Shown: in pieces, positions 9,352-18,534 of the stretch
Position numbering within the stretch: position 1 is the stretch's first letter
Layout of the letters: every line of letters begins with the position of its first letter
Origin: Pseudomonas fluorescens
GTDB lineage: Bacteria; Pseudomonadota; Gammaproteobacteria; Pseudomonadales; Pseudomonadaceae
Direction: 5' to 3'
NCBI RefSeq assembly: GCF_000967965.1
Contig: NZ_LACC01000015.1
Span: 30,660-94,659, forward strand
Length of the DNA: 64,000 nt
The notes under the pieces: generated by a model
Databases searched by the model: none
What the model was told of the DNA's origin: nothing
The model's input: the letters and a program-made list of their open reading frames with translations, nothing else
Made by a program: the position numbers and the translations under genes

Positions 9352-9978
9352 TTATTGCCGGTCTTCGAGCACCAGAATCAACGCCTCATCGGCCAACTGA
9401 TCGAGGCTCATGCTGCCGCCGGCACGAAACCAGGTGGTGGTCCAGGACAATGCACCGGTCAGGAAGCGGCGGGTGATGAACACATCACCACGGATAAACC
9501 CGGCGGTCTTGGCTTCACCCAGCACCTGCAGCCAGATGTCTTCGTAGATGTCCCGCAGCGCCAGGACCTTGGCCTGACCCTCCTCGGACAGCGAGCGCCA
9601 TTCGTAGACCAGCACGGCCATGGCCTCGCCGCTACCGCCCATGATCGACTGCAACTCACAGCGGATCAGCGCCAGCACCTGCTCGCGCACACTGCTAGCC
9701 TCGGCGATGGCCGCACGCATCAACGCGGTGTTGTAGCGGATGGTCTCCTCCATCACCGCCCGCAGGATTTCGTCCTTGCTCTTGAAGTGATGGAAAATAC
9801 TCCCGGACTGAATACCCACGGCGCCGGCCAGGTCGCGCACAGTCGTGCGCTCATAGCCTTTGTTGCGGAACAGGTGGGCCGCCACTTGCAGCAGCTTGCC
9901 GCGGGCGCTGTCCGGGTCGGTCAATTGGCCGTCGTCGACCAATTGGCGCATCACCCTCAGGGCTTTTTGCTCGTCCAC
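9352..9978 (-). CDS. atuR: TetR-family repressor AtuR
   Basis: TetR-type regulator of about 208 residues. The N-terminal helix-turn-helix is clear: LLQVAAHLFRNKGYERTTVR, DLAGAVGIQSGSIFHHFKSK. The C-terminal ligand-binding part is helical. Divergent from atuA, as in P. aeruginosa and P. citronellolis, where AtuR represses the acyclic-terpene genes by binding two inverted repeats in the shared intergenic region; the same two sites are present here (10067-10125). An in-frame TTG at 10002 exists, but GTG at 9978 has AGGAGA seven bases ahead and gives a normal TetR length. The inducer is presumably a terpenoid or its CoA ester (inference). Confidence 0.85.
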   Translation of the reverse strand: MDEQKALRVMRQLVDDGQLTDPDSARGKLLQVAAHLFRNKGYERTTVRDLAGAVGIQSGSIFHHFKSKDEILRAVMEETIRYNTALMRAAIAEASSVREQVLALIRCELQSIMGGSGEAMAVLVYEWRSLSEEGQAKVLALRDIYEDIWLQVLGEAKTAGFIRGDVFITRRFLTGALSWTTTWFRAGGSMSLDQLADEALILVLEDRQ

Positions 9979-10066
9979 CCGTTCTCTCCTACAGTCGTTC
10001 AATCAATAACGCCGATCCCCCCGAAAACAGCGGGGTTGCGCGGGCAATTTAAGCGCATGGATGCAG

Positions 10067-10125
10067 CCAAGCAAGCGCTTGGGCAGAAGATAATCAAGTC
10101 ATTTACAAACCAAGCGCTTGCTTGG
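10067..10125. promoter_or_regulatory. Two AtuR operator sites between atuR and atuA
   Basis: CCAAGCAAGCGCTTGG at 10067-10082 recurs as its exact reverse complement, CCAAGCGCTTGCTTGG, at 10110-10125, with 27 bases between. Each copy contains the palindrome CAAGCGCTTG. P. aeruginosa AtuR is reported to bind two 13-bp inverted repeats in the equivalent region. The second site begins 47 bases before the atuA ATG, so occupancy would block the atuA promoter. Confidence 0.85.
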
Positions 10126-10156
10126 TAATGTCGACGCACTTCGGTTGGAGGTGGCT

Positions 10157-11959
10157 ATGGAATGGACTGCGCCTAAAACAATTCGCATCGGATGTGCCAG
10201 CGCCTTCTGGGGCGATACCTCGACCGCTGCCGCGCAACTGGTCGAACACGGGCAACTGGACTATCTGGTCTTCGATTACCTGGCTGAAATCACCCTGTCG
10301 ATCATGGCTGGCGCACGGATGAAAGACCCCAAGGCCGGCTATGCGGGTGACTTCATCGAAGTGCTGGCGCCCTTGCTGCCGCAGCTCGCACAGCAGAACA
10401 TCCGGGTCATCAGCAATGCCGGCGGGGTCAATCCCCAAGCCTGTGCCGCCGTCCTGCAAGCGGCCTGCGACAAGGCCGGGGTGGCGCTGAAGATCGCCGT
10501 GCTGCTGGGTGACGATCTGCAACCGCAATTCAAACAACTGGGCAACCTGGGCATTCGTGAAATGTTCACTGGCGCGCCCCTGCCATCGATGTGCGTCTCG
10601 ACCAACGCCTACCTCGGCGCACCCGGCATTGTCGAAGCCCTGCGCCTGGGGGCGGACATCGTGATCACCGGGCGCGTGGTCGACAGTGCGGTGGTCAGCG
10701 CTGCGCTGGTACATGAATTCGGCTGGTCGTGGCACGACTACGACAAGCTCGCCCAGGCGGCATTGGCCGGACACATCATCGAATGCGGCGCCCAGTGCAC
10801 CGGCGGCAACTTCACCGACTGGCGCGACGTACCCGACTACGAACACATCGGTTTTCCCATCGTCGAAGTCAGCGCCGACAGCCAGTTCATCGTCAGCAAA
10901 CCCGAAGGCACCGGTGGGCTGGTCACGCCGCTGACGGTGGGCGAACAGATGCTGTACGAAATCGGTGACCCCCGCGCGTATCTGTTGCCCGACGTGGTGT
11001 GCGATTTCACTCAGGTCAAACTGCTGCAACAAGGCAAGAACGCCGTGCAGGTGCACGGCGCCAAAGGCCTGCCGCCGACCGCTCAATACAAAGTCAGCGC
11101 CACGTACCCCGATGGTTTTCGCTGCACCGCCAGTTGCCTGATCGCCGGCATCGATGCCGTCGACAAGGCGCGGCGGGTCGGTGATGCGATCATCAACAAG
11201 ACCTCGGAAATGTTCCGCCAGCGCGGCTGGGCACCGTACAGCGACGTGAGTATCGAGTTGCTGGGCAGCGAGGCCACCTACGGTCCCCATGGCCAGCGTC
11301 AGGACAGCCGCGAAGTGGTGATCAAACTCGCGGTGCGCCATCCGGACAAGCAGGCATTGATCGTGTTCTCCCGGGAAATCGCCCAGGCCGCCACCGGCAT
11401 GGCGCCGGGGCTGACCGGCATTGTCGGTGGCCGGCCGACGGTGTATCCGCTGATCCGACTGTTCTCGTTCCTGATCGACAAAACCGCCTGCACGCTGGAC
11501 ATTGATTGCATGGGCCAGCGCCACCCGTGTGCCCTGCCCGCCCTCGATGTGCTCGACCCGCTGGACCTGCCAGCCCTGCTCGCGCCACCGAAACCGCTTG
11601 GCCTGGCCGACGCCAGCGTGGCCCTGGTCAAACTGGCGGTCGCCCGCTCGGGCGACAAGGGCAACCACAGCAACATCGGCGTCATGGCCCGCGCACCCGA
11701 TTTCCTGCCATGGATTGCAGAAGCCTTGACCCCGGAAGTGATCGTCGACTGGATGGGCCACGTCCTCGATCCAATCCACGGGCGGGTCGAACGCTGGTAC
11801 TTGCCCGCCAGCCACAGCCTGAATTTCCTGCTGGAAAACGCCCTCGGCGGCGGCGGTGTCGCCAGCCTGCGCATCGATCCGCAAGGCAAGGCCTTCGCCC
11901 AGCAACTGCTGGAAATCCAGATCCCGGTGCCGCAGCGCATCGCCGACCAGTTCAACTAG
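10157..11959 (+). CDS. atuA: Acyclic terpene utilisation protein AtuA
   Basis: 600-residue DUF1446/AtuA-family protein opening with [20 protein letters not shown], followed by conserved stretches such as [33 protein letters not shown] sequence and [18 protein letters not shown]. AtuA is needed for growth on citronellol or geraniol, but its reaction is not firmly established. First gene of the atuABCDEF operon. The frame opens at a TTG at 10118 inside the second operator; the real start is ATG 10157, which has GGAGG five bases ahead. The following gene begins 12 bases after the stop. Expression should be controlled by AtuR. A very long antisense frame over this gene is a codon-bias shadow. Confidence 0.9.
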   Translation: MEWTAPKTIRIGCASAFWGDTSTAAAQLVEHGQLDYLVFDYLAEITLSIMAGARMKDPKAGYAGDFIEVLAPLLPQLAQQNIRVISNAGGVNPQACAAVLQAACDKAGVALKIAVLLGDDLQPQFKQLGNLGIREMFTGAPLPSMCVSTNAYLGAPGIVEALRLGADIVITGRVVDSAVVSAALVHEFGWSWHDYDKLAQAALAGHIIECGAQCTGGNFTDWRDVPDYEHIGFPIVEVSADSQFIVSKPEGTGGLVTPLTVGEQMLYEIGDPRAYLLPDVVCDFTQVKLLQQGKNAVQVHGAKGLPPTAQYKVSATYPDGFRCTASCLIAGIDAVDKARRVGDAIINKTSEMFRQRGWAPYSDVSIELLGSEATYGPHGQRQDSREVVIKLAVRHPDKQALIVFSREIAQAATGMAPGLTGIVGGRPTVYPLIRLFSFLIDKTACTLDIDCMGQRHPCALPALDVLDPLDLPALLAPPKPLGLADASVALVKLAVARSGDKGNHSNIGVMARAPDFLPWIAEALTPEVIVDWMGHVLDPIHGRVERWYLPASHSLNFLLENALGGGGVASLRIDPQGKAFAQQLLEIQIPVPQRIADQFN

Positions 11960-11971
11960 AGGATTGCCGCC

Positions 11972-12841
11972 ATGGCCTACGATTCGATTTTCAAAGCCGA
12001 TTTGTTTGCCGGCCAAAACATCATCGTCACCGGTGGCGGCAGTGGCATCGGCCGCTGTACCGCCCACGAACTGGCGGCCCTCGGCGCCCATGTACTGCTG
12101 GTCGGGCGCAAGGCCGACAAGCTGAAAACCGTTGCGGCGGAGATCGCCGAGGACGGCGGCAAGGCTGATTGGGCAGTTTGCGACATCCGCGAGGAAGAAC
12201 TGGTGCAGCACCTGGTCAGCGAATTGATCCGCAAGCATGGCCCCATTCACGGCCTGGTCAACAACGCTGGTGGGCAGTACCCGTCGCCCCTGGCCTCGAT
12301 CAATCAGAAGGGTTTCGAAACTGTGATGCGCACCAATCTGGTGGGCGGCTTCCTGATGGCCCGGGAAGTGTTCAACCAATCCATGAGCAAGCACGGCGGG
12401 GCCATCGTCAACATGCTCGCCGACATGTGGGGCGGCATGCCCGGTATGGGCCACTCCGGCGCGGCACGTTCGGGCATGGACAACCTGACCAAGACCGCCG
12501 CGTACGAATGGGGTCATGCCGGGGTGCGGGTCAACGCCGTGGCGCCGGGGTGGGTTGCCTCCAGCGGCATGGACACCTACGAAGGCGCCTTCAAGGCCGT
12601 GATCCCGACCCTGCGCGAACACGTGCCGCTCAAGCGCATCGGCACCGAATCGGAAGTCAGCGCGGCGATTGTTTTCCTGCTCAGCCCGGCAGCGGCGTTC
12701 GTCAGCGGCAGCACCTTGCGCATCGACGGCGCCGCCAGCCTCGGCGGCCGCGCCTGGCCGATCCACAAGGCGACCAACAGCGAGTCGTACAACGGTTTCC
12801 ACCGCGCCTACATACCAGACGTGTTGAAGGACAAGGAATAA
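11972..12841 (+). CDS. atuB: Short-chain dehydrogenase AtuB
   Basis: 289-residue SDR-fold protein with the cofactor motif TGGGSGIG near residue 21 and NNAGG near 96. Where classical SDRs carry Tyr-x3-Lys, this protein reads GHSGAARSGMDNLTK, so both the Tyr and the Lys are absent. That replacement resembles the peroxisomal trans-2-enoyl-CoA reductase / 2,4-dienoyl-CoA reductase branch, which suggests chemistry on an enoyl-CoA. In the atu pathway AtuB is usually proposed as a citronellol/citronellal or acyl-CoA redox enzyme; its exact step is unproved. The start ATG has GAGGA upstream, and the gene is translationally close to atuA and atuC (3 bases to the next start). Confidence 0.87.
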   Translation: MAYDSIFKADLFAGQNIIVTGGGSGIGRCTAHELAALGAHVLLVGRKADKLKTVAAEIAEDGGKADWAVCDIREEELVQHLVSELIRKHGPIHGLVNNAGGQYPSPLASINQKGFETVMRTNLVGGFLMAREVFNQSMSKHGGAIVNMLADMWGGMPGMGHSGAARSGMDNLTKTAAYEWGHAGVRVNAVAPGWVASSGMDTYEGAFKAVIPTLREHVPLKRIGTESEVSAAIVFLLSPAAAFVSGSTLRIDGAASLGGRAWPIHKATNSESYNGFHRAYIPDVLKDKE

Positions 12842-12844
12842 CCC

Positions 12845-14461
12845 ATGCCGGTGATTCAGTCGCAACTCGATCCCCACAGCCAGCCGTTCGCCCAGAACCG
12901 TGCGGCGATGCTGAGCGCCATCGAGCAAGTTCGCGTGCTCGAACAGAACCTGCTGAACAAGGCGGCCGAAGCCAGGCCGAAGTTCGAAAAACGCGGCCAG
13001 TTGCTGCCCCGCGAACGTCTCAATCTGCTGCTGGACCCCGGCGCGCCGTTTCTCGAACTGGCCAGCCTGGCCGGCTACAAGCTGCACGACGACAAGGATG
13101 GCAGCTCCGCCGGTGGCGGCTTGATTGCCGGCATCGGCTATGTGTCTGGCGTGCGCGTGTTGGTGGTGGCGAACAACAGCGCGATCAGGGGCGGGACAAT
13201 CTCCCCCAGTGGGTTGAAGAAATCCCTGCGCCTGCAACAGATCGCCATGGAAAACAAATTGCCGGTGATCACCCTCGCCGAAAGCGGCGGCGCCAACCTC
13301 AATTACGCGGCGGAAATTTTCGTCGAAGGCGCGCGCAGCTTTGCCAATCAGGCGCGAATGTCGGCCATGGGCTTGCCGCAGATCACCGTGGTGCACGGCT
13401 CGGCAACGGCGGGTGGTGCCTATCAGCCGGGATTGTCGGATTACGTGGTGGTGGTGCGCGGCAAGGCCAAGTTGTTTCTCGCAGGTCCCCCACTGCTCAA
13501 GGCCGCCACCGGCGAAGTCGCCACCGATGAAGAACTGGGCGGCGCCGAGATGCACGCACAAACCGCCGGCACCGCCGAATACCTGGCTGAAAACGACGCC
13601 GACGGTGTGCGTCAGGTACGCGAGATTGTCAGCCTGCTGCCGTGGAACGAGCAGTTGCCTCCACTACCCGAACGTCGCTGGGAGGAACCGCTCTACCCCA
13701 TCGACGAACTGCTGGGCTTGATCCCTGATGATCCGAAAAAGCCCTACGACGTGCGCGAAATCATTGCCCGTCTGGCCGACGCTTCGAACTTTCTTGAATT
13801 CAAGGGCGAGTTCGATCAGCAGACTGTGTGCGGTCATCTGAAAATCCAGGGCCGCGCCTGTGGCTTCATCGGCAACAACGGCCCGATCACGCCAAAAGGT
13901 GCGAGCAAGGCCGCCCAGTTCATCCAGCTGTGCGACCAGAGCCAGACGCCGCTGCTGTTTTTCCACAACACCACCGGGTTCATGGTCGGCACCGAATCGG
14001 AACAGCAAGGCGTGATCAAGCACGGCGCGAAGATGATTCAAGCGGTGGCCAACGCCCGGGTGCCGAAGCTGACCATCGTCGTCGGTGGCTCCTACGGCGC
14101 GGGCAACTATGCGATGTGCGGACGCGGCCTGGACCCGCGTTTTATCTTCGCCTGGCCCAACAGCCGCACCGCCGTGATGGGCGGCGCGCAAGCGGGCAAG
14201 GTGCTGCGCATCGTCACCGAGGCCAAGCAGGCCAAGGACGGCCTGGTGCCCGACCCGAAAATGCTCGACATGCTGGAACAGGTCACCGCGCAGAAACTCG
14301 ACAGCCAGTCCACGGCGCTCTACGGCAGCGCCAATTTGTGGGATGACGGTTTGATCGACCCGCGCGATACCCGGACCTTGCTGGGTTACTTGCTGGATAT
14401 CTGTCACGAGGCCCAGGTGCGGCCATTGCAAGCCAACAGCTTTGGCGTAGCCCGGCTCTAG
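12845..14461 (+). CDS. atuC: Geranyl-CoA carboxylase beta (carboxyltransferase) subunit AtuC
   Basis: 538-residue acyl-CoA carboxyltransferase with two crotonase-like halves; landmarks are SAGGGLIAGIGYVSGVRVLV, LAESGGANLNYAAEIFVEGA, and in the second half GFIGNNGPITPKGASKAAQF and GGSYGAGNYAMCGRGLDPRF. It transfers CO2 from biotin carried by AtuF to the gamma-methyl carbon of cis-geranyl-CoA, making isohexenyl-glutaconyl-CoA. The sequence family also contains methylcrotonyl-CoA carboxylase LiuB; assignment to AtuC rests on the TetR-AtuA-SDR context, since the leucine cluster has a MerR regulator and no DUF1446 gene. Starts three bases after atuB; ends 24 bases before atuD. Confidence 0.9.
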   Translation: MPVIQSQLDPHSQPFAQNRAAMLSAIEQVRVLEQNLLNKAAEARPKFEKRGQLLPRERLNLLLDPGAPFLELASLAGYKLHDDKDGSSAGGGLIAGIGYVSGVRVLVVANNSAIRGGTISPSGLKKSLRLQQIAMENKLPVITLAESGGANLNYAAEIFVEGARSFANQARMSAMGLPQITVVHGSATAGGAYQPGLSDYVVVVRGKAKLFLAGPPLLKAATGEVATDEELGGAEMHAQTAGTAEYLAENDADGVRQVREIVSLLPWNEQLPPLPERRWEEPLYPIDELLGLIPDDPKKPYDVREIIARLADASNFLEFKGEFDQQTVCGHLKIQGRACGFIGNNGPITPKGASKAAQFIQLCDQSQTPLLFFHNTTGFMVGTESEQQGVIKHGAKMIQAVANARVPKLTIVVGGSYGAGNYAMCGRGLDPRFIFAWPNSRTAVMGGAQAGKVLRIVTEAKQAKDGLVPDPKMLDMLEQVTAQKLDSQSTALYGSANLWDDGLIDPRDTRTLLGYLLDICHEAQVRPLQANSFGVARL

Positions 14462-14485
14462 GCCGGCTCAAGGAGAACAATAAAA

Positions 14486-15643
14486 ATGATCTTCACCCAG
14501 GAACACGAAGCACTGCGCCGCACCGTACGCCAGTTCGTCGAGCACGAGATCAACCCCCACGTCGATGAATGGGAAAAGGCCGGGCGCTTCCCCATCCACG
14601 AAATCTTCCGCAAGGCCGGCGACCTCGGTTTGCTGGGCATTTCCAAACCGGAAAAATTCGGTGGCATGGGGCTCGACTACAGCTATTCGATCGTCGCCGC
14701 CGAAGAGTTCGGCACTATCCGTTGCGGCGGCATTCCGATGTCCATCGGCGTGCAGACCGACATGTGCACCCCGGCGCTTGCACGGTTCGGCTCTGATGAG
14801 CTGCGCGAGGAATTCCTGCGCCCGGCCATCAGCGGTGAGCAGGTCGGCTGCATCGGCGTCTCCGAAGTCGGTGCCGGTTCCGACGTGGCCGGGCTGAAAA
14901 CCACGGCGCGCAAGGACGGCGACGATTACGTGATCAACGGCAGCAAGATGTGGATCACCAACTCACCGAGCGCCGACTTCATCTGCCTGCTGGCCAACAC
15001 CTCGGACGACAAACCGCACATCAATAAGTCGCTGATCATGGTGCCGATGAACACGCCGGGCATCAGCTTGAGTTCGCACCTGGACAAGCTCGGCATGCGC
15101 AGTTCGGAAACCGCCCAGGTGTTTTTCGACAATGTGCGCGTACCGCAGCGCAACCGCATCGGTCATGAAGGCGCGGGGTTCATGATGCAGATGCTGCAGT
15201 TCCAGGAGGAACGCCTGTTCGGCGCGGCCAACATGATCAAGGGCCTGGAGTATTGCGTCGACAGCACTATCGAATACTGCAAGGAGCGCAAGACCTTCGG
15301 CAACGCGCTGATCGACAATCAGGTGATCCACTTCCGCCTGGCTGAACTGCAGACCGAAATCGAATGCCTGCGGGCGCTGGTCTATCAGGCCACCGAGCAA
15401 TACATCAAAGGCCAGGACGTCACGCGCTTGGCCTCCATGGCCAAGCTCAAGGCCGGGCGGCTGGGCCGCGAAGTCAGTGACAGCTGCCTGCAATACTGGG
15501 GCGGTATGGGCTTCATGTGGGACAACCCGGTGGCCCGGGCTTACCGTGATGTACGGCTGGTGTCGATCGGTGGTGGCGCCGACGAAATCATGCTGGGAAT
15601 CATCTGCAAACTCATGGGCATTCTGCCGGGGAAAAAGAAATGA
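14486..15643 (+). CDS. atuD: Citronellyl-CoA dehydrogenase AtuD
   Basis: 385-residue acyl-CoA dehydrogenase with the family signatures GCIGVSEVGAGSDVAGLKTT, NGSKMWITNSPSADF and, near the C-terminus, QYWGGMGFMWDNPVARAYRD. These enzymes use FAD to put a double bond at the alpha-beta position and pass electrons to ETF; AtuD acts on citronellyl-CoA, forming cis-geranyl-CoA for the carboxylase. Ribosome site AAGGAGA lies nine bases before the ATG. The stop overlaps the atuE start (ATGA), indicating coupled translation. Family assignment is firm; substrate comes from operon context. Confidence 0.9.
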   Translation: MIFTQEHEALRRTVRQFVEHEINPHVDEWEKAGRFPIHEIFRKAGDLGLLGISKPEKFGGMGLDYSYSIVAAEEFGTIRCGGIPMSIGVQTDMCTPALARFGSDELREEFLRPAISGEQVGCIGVSEVGAGSDVAGLKTTARKDGDDYVINGSKMWITNSPSADFICLLANTSDDKPHINKSLIMVPMNTPGISLSSHLDKLGMRSSETAQVFFDNVRVPQRNRIGHEGAGFMMQMLQFQEERLFGAANMIKGLEYCVDSTIEYCKERKTFGNALIDNQVIHFRLAELQTEIECLRALVYQATEQYIKGQDVTRLASMAKLKAGRLGREVSDSCLQYWGGMGFMWDNPVARAYRDVRLVSIGGGADEIMLGIICKLMGILPGKKK

Positions 15644-16437
15644 GCGGCCTGCCGGTTTGCCAGACCTTGCTGCTGGAGCTGCACAACGGCGTTTTGCACA
15701 TCACCCTCAACCGCCCCGAATGCCGCAATGCGATGAGCTTGCAGATGGTCGCCGAATTGCGCTCGGTGCTGGCTGCGGTACGCGATAAACCAGGGGTTCG
15801 TGCACTGGTGATCGGTGGCGTCGGCGGGCACTTCTGTGCCGGCGGCGACATCAAGGACATGGCCAATGCCCGCGCTCAAGGCTCGACTGCGCACCGGGAC
15901 CTGAACCGGGTGTTCGGCGCGCTGCTGCAAGAGGTGCAACACGCACCGCAAGTGGTGATCACGGTGCTGCAGGGTGCGGTACTCGGCGGCGGTCTCGGCC
16001 TGGCCTGCGTCAGCGATATCGCCCTGGCCGATCACCAGGCGCAATTCGGCCTGCCGGAAACCAGCCTCGGCCTGTTGCCGGCGCAGATCGCGCCGTTCGT
16101 GGTGCAACGCATCGGCTTGACCCAGGCCCGGCGCCTCGCCCTGACGGCGGCGCGTTTTGATGGTCACCAGGCGCGGCGCATGGGGCTGGTGCATTTTGTC
16201 GAGCATGATCCGCAGGCCCTGGCCGAACGTCTCGATGAGGTGTTGGCCCATGTGTTGTGTTGTGCGCCGGGGGCGAATGCGGTGACCAAGAAACTCTTGC
16301 TGGCGAGTGCCGGACAGCCGTCGGATGAGTTGCTAGATCAAGCGGCTGAATGGTTCAGCGAAGCGGTGACCGGAGCCGAAGGCATCGAGGGAACGATGGC
16401 CTTCGTGCAAAAACGCAAACCGGGGTGGGCCATTTAA
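15640..16437 (+). CDS. atuE: Isohexenylglutaconyl-CoA hydratase AtuE
   Basis: 265-residue crotonase-fold enoyl-CoA hydratase. The CoA-binding and oxyanion-hole segments are GVGGHFCAGGDIKDMANA and GAVLGGGLGLACVSDIALAD; the second glutamate region is LPETSLGLLPAQIAPFVVQR. In the terpene pathway it adds water to isohexenylglutaconyl-CoA, giving the 3-hydroxy-3-isohexenylglutaryl-CoA that the lyase cleaves. It overlaps atuD by four bases. A short REP-like palindrome lies between its stop and atuF. Confidence 0.9.
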   Translation: MSGLPVCQTLLLELHNGVLHITLNRPECRNAMSLQMVAELRSVLAAVRDKPGVRALVIGGVGGHFCAGGDIKDMANARAQGSTAHRDLNRVFGALLQEVQHAPQVVITVLQGAVLGGGLGLACVSDIALADHQAQFGLPETSLGLLPAQIAPFVVQRIGLTQARRLALTAARFDGHQARRMGLVHFVEHDPQALAERLDEVLAHVLCCAPGANAVTKKLLLASAGQPSDELLDQAAEWFSEAVTGAEGIEGTMAFVQKRKPGWAI

Positions 16438-16440
16438 AAG

Positions 16441-16461
16441 CTTCGCGAGCTTGCTCGCGAT
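16441..16461. repeat. Single REP element between atuE and atuF
   Basis: CTTCGCGAGCTTGCTCGCGA is one copy of the Pseudomonas REP palindrome in the 65-base gap between atuE and atuF. Such a hairpin inside an operon can stabilise the upstream message or attenuate the downstream gene; which applies here is unknown. Confidence 0.75.
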
Positions 16462-16502
16462 GAGGCCCGACCAGACACCGCTAAAAATCAGAGAGCCTAC
16501 CC

Positions 16503-18464
16503 ATGCCCGGACTCAAAAAAATCCTCATCGCCAACCGCGGTGAAATCGCCTGCCGCATCCAGCGCACGGCCCAGGCGCTGGGCTATCGCACGGTCGCCGT
16601 GTTCAGCGACGCCGACGCCGATGCACTGCACGTGCAGATGGCCGACGAGGCGGTCAACATCGGCCCGGCCCCGGTGCAACAGTCTTACCTGAACATCCCG
16701 GCCATCCTCGACGCGACCCGGCGCACGGGCGCGGATGCGATCCATCCGGGCTACGGCTTCCTCTCGGAAAACGCCGGGTTTGCCCTTGCCTGCCGGGATG
16801 CCGGTATCACCTTCATCGGCCCCAGCCCCGAGGCCATCGAACTGATGGGCAGCAAGCGCCTGTCGAAGATCGCCATGATCGAAGCCGGTGTGCCGTGCAT
16901 CAACGGTTATCAGGGCGCCGGGCAGGACGACGCCACCCTGAGCTGCGAAGCCGAGCGCATTGGCTATCCGTTGATGATCAAGGCCAGCGCTGGCGGCGGT
17001 GGACGCGGCATGCGCCTGGTGCACGACGCCAGCGACTTGCTGGAACAGGTTCGCACCGCGCGCTCCGAAGCCCTGAACGGCTTTGGCAGCGGCGAACTGA
17101 TTCTTGAACAAGCACTCATCGAACCCCGCCACGTCGAGATCCAGTTGTTCGGTGACCGGCATGGCAACCTGATTTACCTCGGCGAACGTGATTGCTCGGT
17201 GCAGCGCCGGCATCAGAAAGTCATCGAGGAAGCGCCCTGCCCGGTGATGACCACTGAGTTGCGTCAGGCCATGGGCGAAGCGGCGCTCAAGGCCGGGCGA
17301 GCTGTGAAGTACGTCGGTGCGGGCACTGTGGAGTTTTTGCTGGATGCGCGCGGGCAGTTCTATTTCCTGGAGATGAACACCCGACTGCAAGTGGAGCACC
17401 CGGTGACCGAACTGATCACCGGGCTGGACCTGGTGGCCTGGCAGTTGAACATCGCCGAAGGGCAACCACTGCCCTTGCGCCAGGAACAGGTGCAACTCAC
17501 AGGCCACGCCATGGAAGTACGCCTGTATGCCGAAGACCCGGCCCAGGGCTTCCTGCCGCAAACCGGGCGCGTCGTGGCCTGGGAGCCGGCATTGCAGGAC
17601 GGCGTGCGGATCGACCACGGCCTGATCGAAGGCCAATTCATCAGCCCCTTCTACGACCCGATGCTTGGCAAGCTCATCGCCCACGGTGCAACCCGCGAGG
17701 AAGCCCGGCGCAAACTGCTGCGGGCGGTACAAGACAGCGTGCTGCTGGGCCTGCAAAGCAATCAACGCCTGCTTGCCAGCCTGCTGGAGCACCCGCAGTT
17801 CGCCTGCGGTGATTTCAGCACCAGTTTCATCCCGCAGCACTTCGCCGACCACCCCTGCCTGCATCCCGAAACCCCAAGCGCGCAGCACTTGGCCATCGCC
17901 GCCGCCCTGTTCTATCAGGCCGCGGCGCAGGCTCACCCGGCCCCGCTTGGCGGTTGGCGCAACAACGCCAGCGTGCCGTTGCACTATCGCATCGGCCTTG
18001 AGGATCAGGACTGGCCGGTAGCATTGCAGGCGATCCCGGGCGAGCCGTTGCGCATTCAGGTCGCCGAGCGCAGCCTCGAACTGAAGATCATCCATAGCGA
18101 CGGACGCTGGGCCACCCTCGAAATCGAAGGCGTTCGCCAACGCCACGCCTACCGTCTGGAGGCCGGGCGTCTCTGGCTGTTTACCCGGCCGGGCAGCCTG
18201 CAGTTCGTGGATCGCACTCAGGCGCAGGTTACCGGCCAGGCCAGTGTCAGCTCCGGCACCCTCAAGGCACCGATGGACGGGGCGATTGTCGACGTCCTGG
18301 TCAACGAAGGCAGCAAGGTGACCAAGGGCCAACTGCTGGTGGTACTGGAGGCGATGAAAATGGAGCATCCATTGAAGTCGGGCATCGACGGTGTTCTGAA
18401 ACGCCTGCAAGTCAAAGTCGGGGATCAGGTGAAAAACCGGCAGATTCTATTGGAGGTCGAATAA
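16503..18464 (+). CDS. atuF: Geranyl-CoA carboxylase alpha (biotin carboxylase) subunit AtuF
   Basis: 653 residues. N-terminal biotin carboxylase (KKILIANRGEIACRIQRTAQ, then IHPGYGFLSENA, the ATP-grasp loop KASAGGGGRGMRLV, EMNTRLQVEHPVTE) and a C-terminal biotinyl carrier domain with the biotin lysine in EAMKMEHPL (about Lys619). It carboxylates its own biotin with ATP and bicarbonate and hands CO2 to AtuC. The domain order matches other 3-methylcrotonyl/geranyl-CoA carboxylase alpha subunits. Last gene of the visible atu operon: the next gene is an unrelated exonuclease, so atuG and atuH of P. aeruginosa are not adjacent. Confidence 0.9.
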   Translation: MPGLKKILIANRGEIACRIQRTAQALGYRTVAVFSDADADALHVQMADEAVNIGPAPVQQSYLNIPAILDATRRTGADAIHPGYGFLSENAGFALACRDAGITFIGPSPEAIELMGSKRLSKIAMIEAGVPCINGYQGAGQDDATLSCEAERIGYPLMIKASAGGGGRGMRLVHDASDLLEQVRTARSEALNGFGSGELILEQALIEPRHVEIQLFGDRHGNLIYLGERDCSVQRRHQKVIEEAPCPVMTTELRQAMGEAALKAGRAVKYVGAGTVEFLLDARGQFYFLEMNTRLQVEHPVTELITGLDLVAWQLNIAEGQPLPLRQEQVQLTGHAMEVRLYAEDPAQGFLPQTGRVVAWEPALQDGVRIDHGLIEGQFISPFYDPMLGKLIAHGATREEARRKLLRAVQDSVLLGLQSNQRLLASLLEHPQFACGDFSTSFIPQHFADHPCLHPETPSAQHLAIAAALFYQAAAQAHPAPLGGWRNNASVPLHYRIGLEDQDWPVALQAIPGEPLRIQVAERSLELKIIHSDGRWATLEIEGVRQRHAYRLEAGRLWLFTRPGSLQFVDRTQAQVTGQASVSSGTLKAPMDGAIVDVLVNEGSKVTKGQLLVVLEAMKMEHPLKSGIDGVLKRLQVKVGDQVKNRQILLEVE

Positions 18465-18534
18465 GCCGCTAGGCGGAACCGCCGGGTTTGGCTACGCTCA
18501 AACCCTACAGGACGCGGATACCAGGAACCCTGCA

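Noticed and set aside
10103..13561. A 1,152-codon open frame antisense to atuA-atuC
   Set aside because: High-GC third positions keep the opposite frame open. The sense proteins are well-known families, and the antisense product is His/Gln/Gly-rich with no family features.
16497..18410. A 637-codon frame antisense to atuF
   Set aside because: Shadow of the biotin carboxylase gene; same codon-bias effect.
12845..18464. Leucine/isovalerate (liu) carboxylase cluster instead of atu
   Set aside because: The liu cluster has a MerR regulator and HMG-CoA lyase and lacks the DUF1446 gene. Here a TetR repressor, AtuA and an SDR are present, with AtuR-type operators.
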